A stretch of 37,071 bases of DNA, taken from assembly GCA_002338715.1 (NCBI GenBank), contig DDIR01000112.1:16987-54057 (forward strand), written 5' to 3'. The notes under the pieces are model-generated. The model saw only the letters and a program-made list of their open reading frames with translations. It was not told where the DNA came from and did not search any database. The translations under genes were made by a program, and so were the position numbers. Below, piece after piece: positions 34,680-37,071 of this stretch. Positions within the stretch are counted from its first letter, which is position 1. Each line of letters opens with the position of its first letter. Origin of the DNA: Phycisphaerales bacterium UBA1845. GTDB taxonomy: Bacteria > Planctomycetota > Phycisphaerae > UBA1845.

Positions 34680-35813
34680 TCACTGGTCTTTGACTGACGA
34701 CTCAAGCGTACTTACCAGCCACTCGCAGTCCAAGTCGAGGTGATCGTCAACAAACAGGCGGCCTTTGTTGATCCATGCCGCCCGAGACCCATCCGGCGCG
34801 ATATCGATCTGCTTTTGATGGATGGTTAGATCATTGAGATGGAGCACCGATCTATACGCCGACGGGTGATCGGTAAGGTACGCAATTAACGCAGTGCCGT
34901 CGTCTGTTGCAACACACATCGCCACTTTCCCATTGCACAGCATCCTTCCCTGAACCAATGGTTCCGTTTTCCGATCACGTGCAGTCAAAGGCTCGCCGAG
35001 TGGCGGGTAAGATTGCTCGGTATCGATTATATTCTGTGGCCTTGGGAACAACGGCCCGGGACCACGGTCGTCTCCGCCGTCGATCACGTCATGTGGAATT
35101 CTCAGCGGCGTCCGTAGTTTGTCGGCTGAATGCCAGACGACGCATCCGTCAGGTTCTTCCGCCTCACCGCCAGCCCACTCGGGAAATTCTATTGTGGCAT
35201 ACATCAATTCACCCTGGTCGGTGAAGAACATGTCCGCGACTTCGGCGTTCATTGTGTCAATCAAACGACGCTCAGGATCAAATGAATAGGTGCAAATATC
35301 CCAACGCAAATCGTAATTTCTCGTTTCCTCAAGCAGTCGCTCGACGAGATCGGCATGCGGTTTCGAACCGTACGAGGCCCCAACCGCAATCGTGGCCGGC
35401 GTGTCTGAATCACTGATGCTGTCCCACGGGCAGTAGATTTGAATTCGATTGCGCTTTCGCCCGTCGCAAACGGTGATTCGATACAAGTCGGCGTCACAAA
35501 CGTTGTCACGCGAGAACGAATTCAGTTCGAAGACGCGAAGCGATCGCAGATCCGAAAGCAAGCGATGATACTGATTGCGACTCATGTTGCCGATCTTGGT
35601 GCGACCTTCCGCATCGGTCACCGATACGTTGATCCACTTGTCGCCCCAATCGACAATTCGCAAGGTGGCGATGTGTCCCCAGCCATGGTTGGCTTCCATG
35701 TAAATGAAACCGGCAGGCTCAGTGGAAAACCGCTGATCGCTCCTGCTTGGGACGCAGCCAAACGATGTCAAGGCTAAGCCCATGCAACATACGACCAAAT
35801 TGGTTCGGATCAT
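34680..35813 (-). CDS. Lipoprotein of unknown function
   Basis: The product has 377 residues; ATG 35813 follows GAGGAGCCAAA. Residues 1-20 are a lipoprotein-type signal (MIRTNLVVCCMGLALTSFGC), with an imperfect lipobox. The body is a soluble mixed alpha/beta sequence with stretches such as HIATLRIVDWGDKWINVSVT, IQIYCPWDSISDSD and a C-terminal propeller-like part (VLHLNDLTIHQKQIDIAPDG, SRAAWINKGRLFVDD). No catalytic motif recognised. It starts 31 bases after the stop of the GIY-YIG gene, so the two could be co-transcribed. I cannot assign a family. Confidence 0.7.
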   Translation of the reverse strand: MIRTNLVVCCMGLALTSFGCVPSRSDQRFSTEPAGFIYMEANHGWGHIATLRIVDWGDKWINVSVTDAEGRTKIGNMSRNQYHRLLSDLRSLRVFELNSFSRDNVCDADLYRITVCDGRKRNRIQIYCPWDSISDSDTPATIAVGASYGSKPHADLVERLLEETRNYDLRWDICTYSFDPERRLIDTMNAEVADMFFTDQGELMYATIEFPEWAGGEAEEPDGCVVWHSADKLRTPLRIPHDVIDGGDDRGPGPLFPRPQNIIDTEQSYPPLGEPLTARDRKTEPLVQGRMLCNGKVAMCVATDDGTALIAYLTDHPSAYRSVLHLNDLTIHQKQIDIAPDGSRAAWINKGRLFVDDHLDLDCEWLVSTLESSVKDQ

Positions 35814-35844
35814 TTTGGCTCCTCTGCTGACACGCTGGGCGTCA

Positions 35845-36135
35845 TCAAATGACCGATGCAACATGAGGTTCTTGTCTTGCCTGGATCAAGTCCAATTTCT
35901 CGCTGCGCGACATGGCCTTGATCGCCGATTCGCGTTTTAGCGCTGCGCTTCGGTCTGCGACTTTTTCCTGGTAGACGATGCGGACTGGGAGGCGGCTTCG
36001 GGTGTAGCGAGATGCGGTGCCGGCTTGGTGCTGTTTGTATCGTCTTGGGACGTCGGTGGTGATCCCCGTGTATAGCGAGCCGTCATTGCAACGGAGTAAG
36101 TAGACAAACCACGGGTGATCTGGAGTTTCGGTCAC
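35845..36135 (-). CDS. GIY-YIG domain protein (YhbQ/UvrC-type small family)
   Basis: The product has 96 residues, the normal size for stand-alone GIY-YIG proteins. The domain starts WFVYLLRCNDGSLYTGIT (9-26), where VYLLRC and LYTGI are the GIY and YIG equivalents. RRYKQHQAG with the conserved Arg and His, YTRSRLPVRIVYQEK, and RSAALKRESAIKAMSRSEKLDLI with the catalytic Glu region follow. Family members are presumed DNA-binding or nuclease-like proteins of uncertain role. The C-terminal 10 residues are extra. It lies between the DUF1858-like gene (29 bases upstream) and the lipoprotein gene. Confidence 0.93.
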   Translation of the reverse strand: MTETPDHPWFVYLLRCNDGSLYTGITTDVPRRYKQHQAGTASRYTRSRLPVRIVYQEKVADRSAALKRESAIKAMSRSEKLDLIQARQEPHVASVI

Positions 36136-36164
36136 GGGTCTTTCTTATATGCGTTCTGTTGCCT

Positions 36165-36368
36165 CTACTGACCGACGGCGGCTTCCACTTCGTTGATCAG
36201 GTTTTGCAGATCGCCGTCGCAATGTTTGTGGGCGAAATGGGCGAGCGGAACCGGCGGCGGATTGTCCTTGCAACTCTGGCACATCCCGTGCGAAGCGAGC
36301 ACGTCAAACGCGCCAGGGTGTTTTGTCAGCAGTTCGCGTACCGTGGTGTTACCGTCGATGTTCAGCAT
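36165..36368 (-). CDS. DUF1858 / ScdA-N-like mini-protein
   Basis: The product has 67 residues from ATG 36368, which follows GAAAGGGCGG; the frame upstream to 36479 looks random. The sequence MLNIDGNTTVRELLTKHPGA-FDVLASHGMCQSC matches the pattern of DUF1858 and ScdA N-terminal domains: T-V-x-E-L-L, then P, then a G-M-C-x-x-C motif (Cys at about 30 and 33). After the Cys pair come KDNPPPVPLAHFAHKHCDGD, with His and a third Cys, and a final helix NLINEVEAAVG. Such domains are linked to iron-sulfur repair or redox disulfides. It is a short cytoplasmic protein 29 bases before the GIY-YIG gene. Specific role unknown. Confidence 0.75.
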   Translation of the reverse strand: MLNIDGNTTVRELLTKHPGAFDVLASHGMCQSCKDNPPPVPLAHFAHKHCDGDLQNLINEVEAAVGQ

Positions 36369-36510
36369 GATGCGCCGCCCTTTCTGATGGCACGATAGCA
36401 CCAGACCGCATCGGCGTCTACGACAACGCGGCGGATGGCACGATTGTTCGCGCCAGCCACCGCGTATGTCGTTTGGCAACCGACTCTCACATCATGAGCC
36501 GGTCGCAGGA

Positions 36511-36537
36511 TTTGTCCTATACCTCAGCGTTTGTCCT
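36511..36537. repeat. Direct repeat of TTTGTCCT at the end of the partial secreted-protein gene
   Basis: TTTGTCCT occurs at 36511-36518 and 36530-36537, 19 bases start to start. It directly abuts the stop codon of the gene at 36538. Tandem motifs of this spacing occur at the ends of some insertion sequences as transposase-binding sites; no transposase gene is present here, so this is only a possible remnant. Confidence 0.4.
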
Positions 36538-37071
36538 TTACGTCAGGACCGACGCACGACCCGGCCCGAATCGACCGCGATCGATCGATGGCGATAACAG
36601 TTCGCGGCTGCGCGACGGGCCATCTGCCCGGGCGACATCGCAGGCGTCACCGATTCCGTCGCCATCGGTATCGGTCTGACTCGGATTGGGGTCATCCGGG
36701 CAGTTGTCGCAGACTGCCGGCACGCCGTCGCCATCGTTGTCGCTGTTGTCCTCACACTCATCGGGGATCGCGTTGGTGTTGCAATCGGGTGTGCTGAACA
36801 TCAGGTCACAATCGTCCGGACTGCCGTTGGTGTTGCAGTCGTTGGTGGCCAACTCGCACGAGTCGGGTATCTGATTTTCGTTGCAGTCGAAACTGGTGCC
36901 CTTGGCGATGTCGCATTCGTCGGCGATGTTGTTGCCGTTGCAATCCGGTTCGCACTCGTCGGGCACGCCGTTGCTGTTGCAATCGTCGCTCGTCAGGTTG
37001 GCGATGTCCTGCGAATCGACCGTGCCATTGTTGTTGCAGTCTTCGCACTCATCGGGGATGCCGTTGGTGTT
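36538..37071 (-). CDS. C-terminal part of a secreted TSP3 / Cys-repeat protein (start beyond window edge)
   Basis: 178 codons are open up to the right edge with no start needed inside the window; the true start lies beyond 37071. The sequence is made of repeats of about 16-24 residues: N-x-N-G-I-P-D-E-C-E, then D-C-N-x-N (for example CNSNGVPDECEPDCNGNNIA, CNENQIPDSCE and CNTNAIPDECE). One unit contains NNNGTVDSQDIA, a dockerin-like loop. Then come thrombospondin type 3 repeats: DNDGDGVPAVCDNCPDDPNP and DTDGDGIGDACD. These bind calcium and form extended stalks. After the last repeat the sequence changes to a basic 30-residue tail (ARADGPSRSRELLSPSIDRG and onward), unlike the rest. That suggests truncation or a junction with unrelated DNA. 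Confidence 0.8.
   Translation of the reverse strand, partial: NTNGIPDECEDCNNNGTVDSQDIANLTSDDCNSNGVPDECEPDCNGNNIADECDIAKGTSFDCNENQIPDSCELATNDCNTNGSPDDCDLMFSTPDCNTNAIPDECEDNSDNDGDGVPAVCDNCPDDPNPSQTDTDGDGIGDACDVARADGPSRSRELLSPSIDRGRFGPGRASVLT

Noticed and set aside
1..37071. tRNA, rRNA or riboswitch genes
   Set aside because: I looked for T-loop-like GGTTCRA segments with acceptor stems and for long conserved leader structures in the larger gaps and found none that fold convincingly; a covariance-model search would be needed to be sure.

Overview
The window reads as a chromosomal segment of a free-living Planctomycetota bacterium, possibly of the Phycisphaerae or a related class. The lineage is inferred from four things. 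There are very large secreted proteins built from LamG, slime-mould-type Cys-rich repeats, thrombospondin type 3 repeats and a dockerin-like D-x-D-x-D tail. There is an NxxGxxAF tandem-repeat protein. CoaC and CoaB are separate genes. A tpiA-secG-yicC-gmk-rpoZ-coaC-coaB housekeeping block is present. No rRNA, tRNA, CRISPR or intact transposase gene was found. All but one gene lie on the minus strand.

Layout by position (transcription runs right to left unless noted). 1-7185: a three-gene secreted operon with a giant LamG/calcineurin-phosphoesterase protein, a TPR protein and a purple-acid-phosphatase-like protein cut by the window edge. 8087-9820 (+): the only plus-strand gene, a beta-propeller lipoprotein. 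9851-13092: an ABC transporter operon with one ATPase and two paralogous, unusual membrane subunits. 13388-14930: a small membrane protein and an InlB-type-repeat exported protein. 15363-18059: a large acidic lipoprotein that looks like an S-layer or matrix protein, with a strong terminator. 19162-22012: a GT4 and GH57 pair, probably for alpha-glucan metabolism. 22166-26889: the housekeeping block. 27046-29536: two small hypothetical genes (one resembling a circularly permuted acyl carrier protein), an exported NADAR-domain protein and a Gfo/Idh/MocA oxidoreductase. 29753-32968: the NxxGxxAF/HYR-like secreted protein. 33992-36368: a His-rich membrane protein, a lipoprotein, a GIY-YIG protein and a DUF1858-like mini-protein. 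36538-37071: the C-terminal end of another secreted repeat protein.

Two observations stand out. First, the intergenic spaces carry at least five different families of short palindromic elements. In each family two copies sit in inverted orientation about 25 bases apart, making units of 66-82 bases (REPIN-like). Several begin with a GTAG or GTGG tetranucleotide, and in two cases that GTAG supplies the stop codon of the adjacent gene. Second, the 93-residue protein at 27469-27750 aligns by eye with acyl carrier protein only if its two halves are swapped. The junction falls at the phosphopantetheine Ser, which is Gly here.

All domain calls were made by eye from translated sequence; no database search, structure prediction or composition statistic was run.
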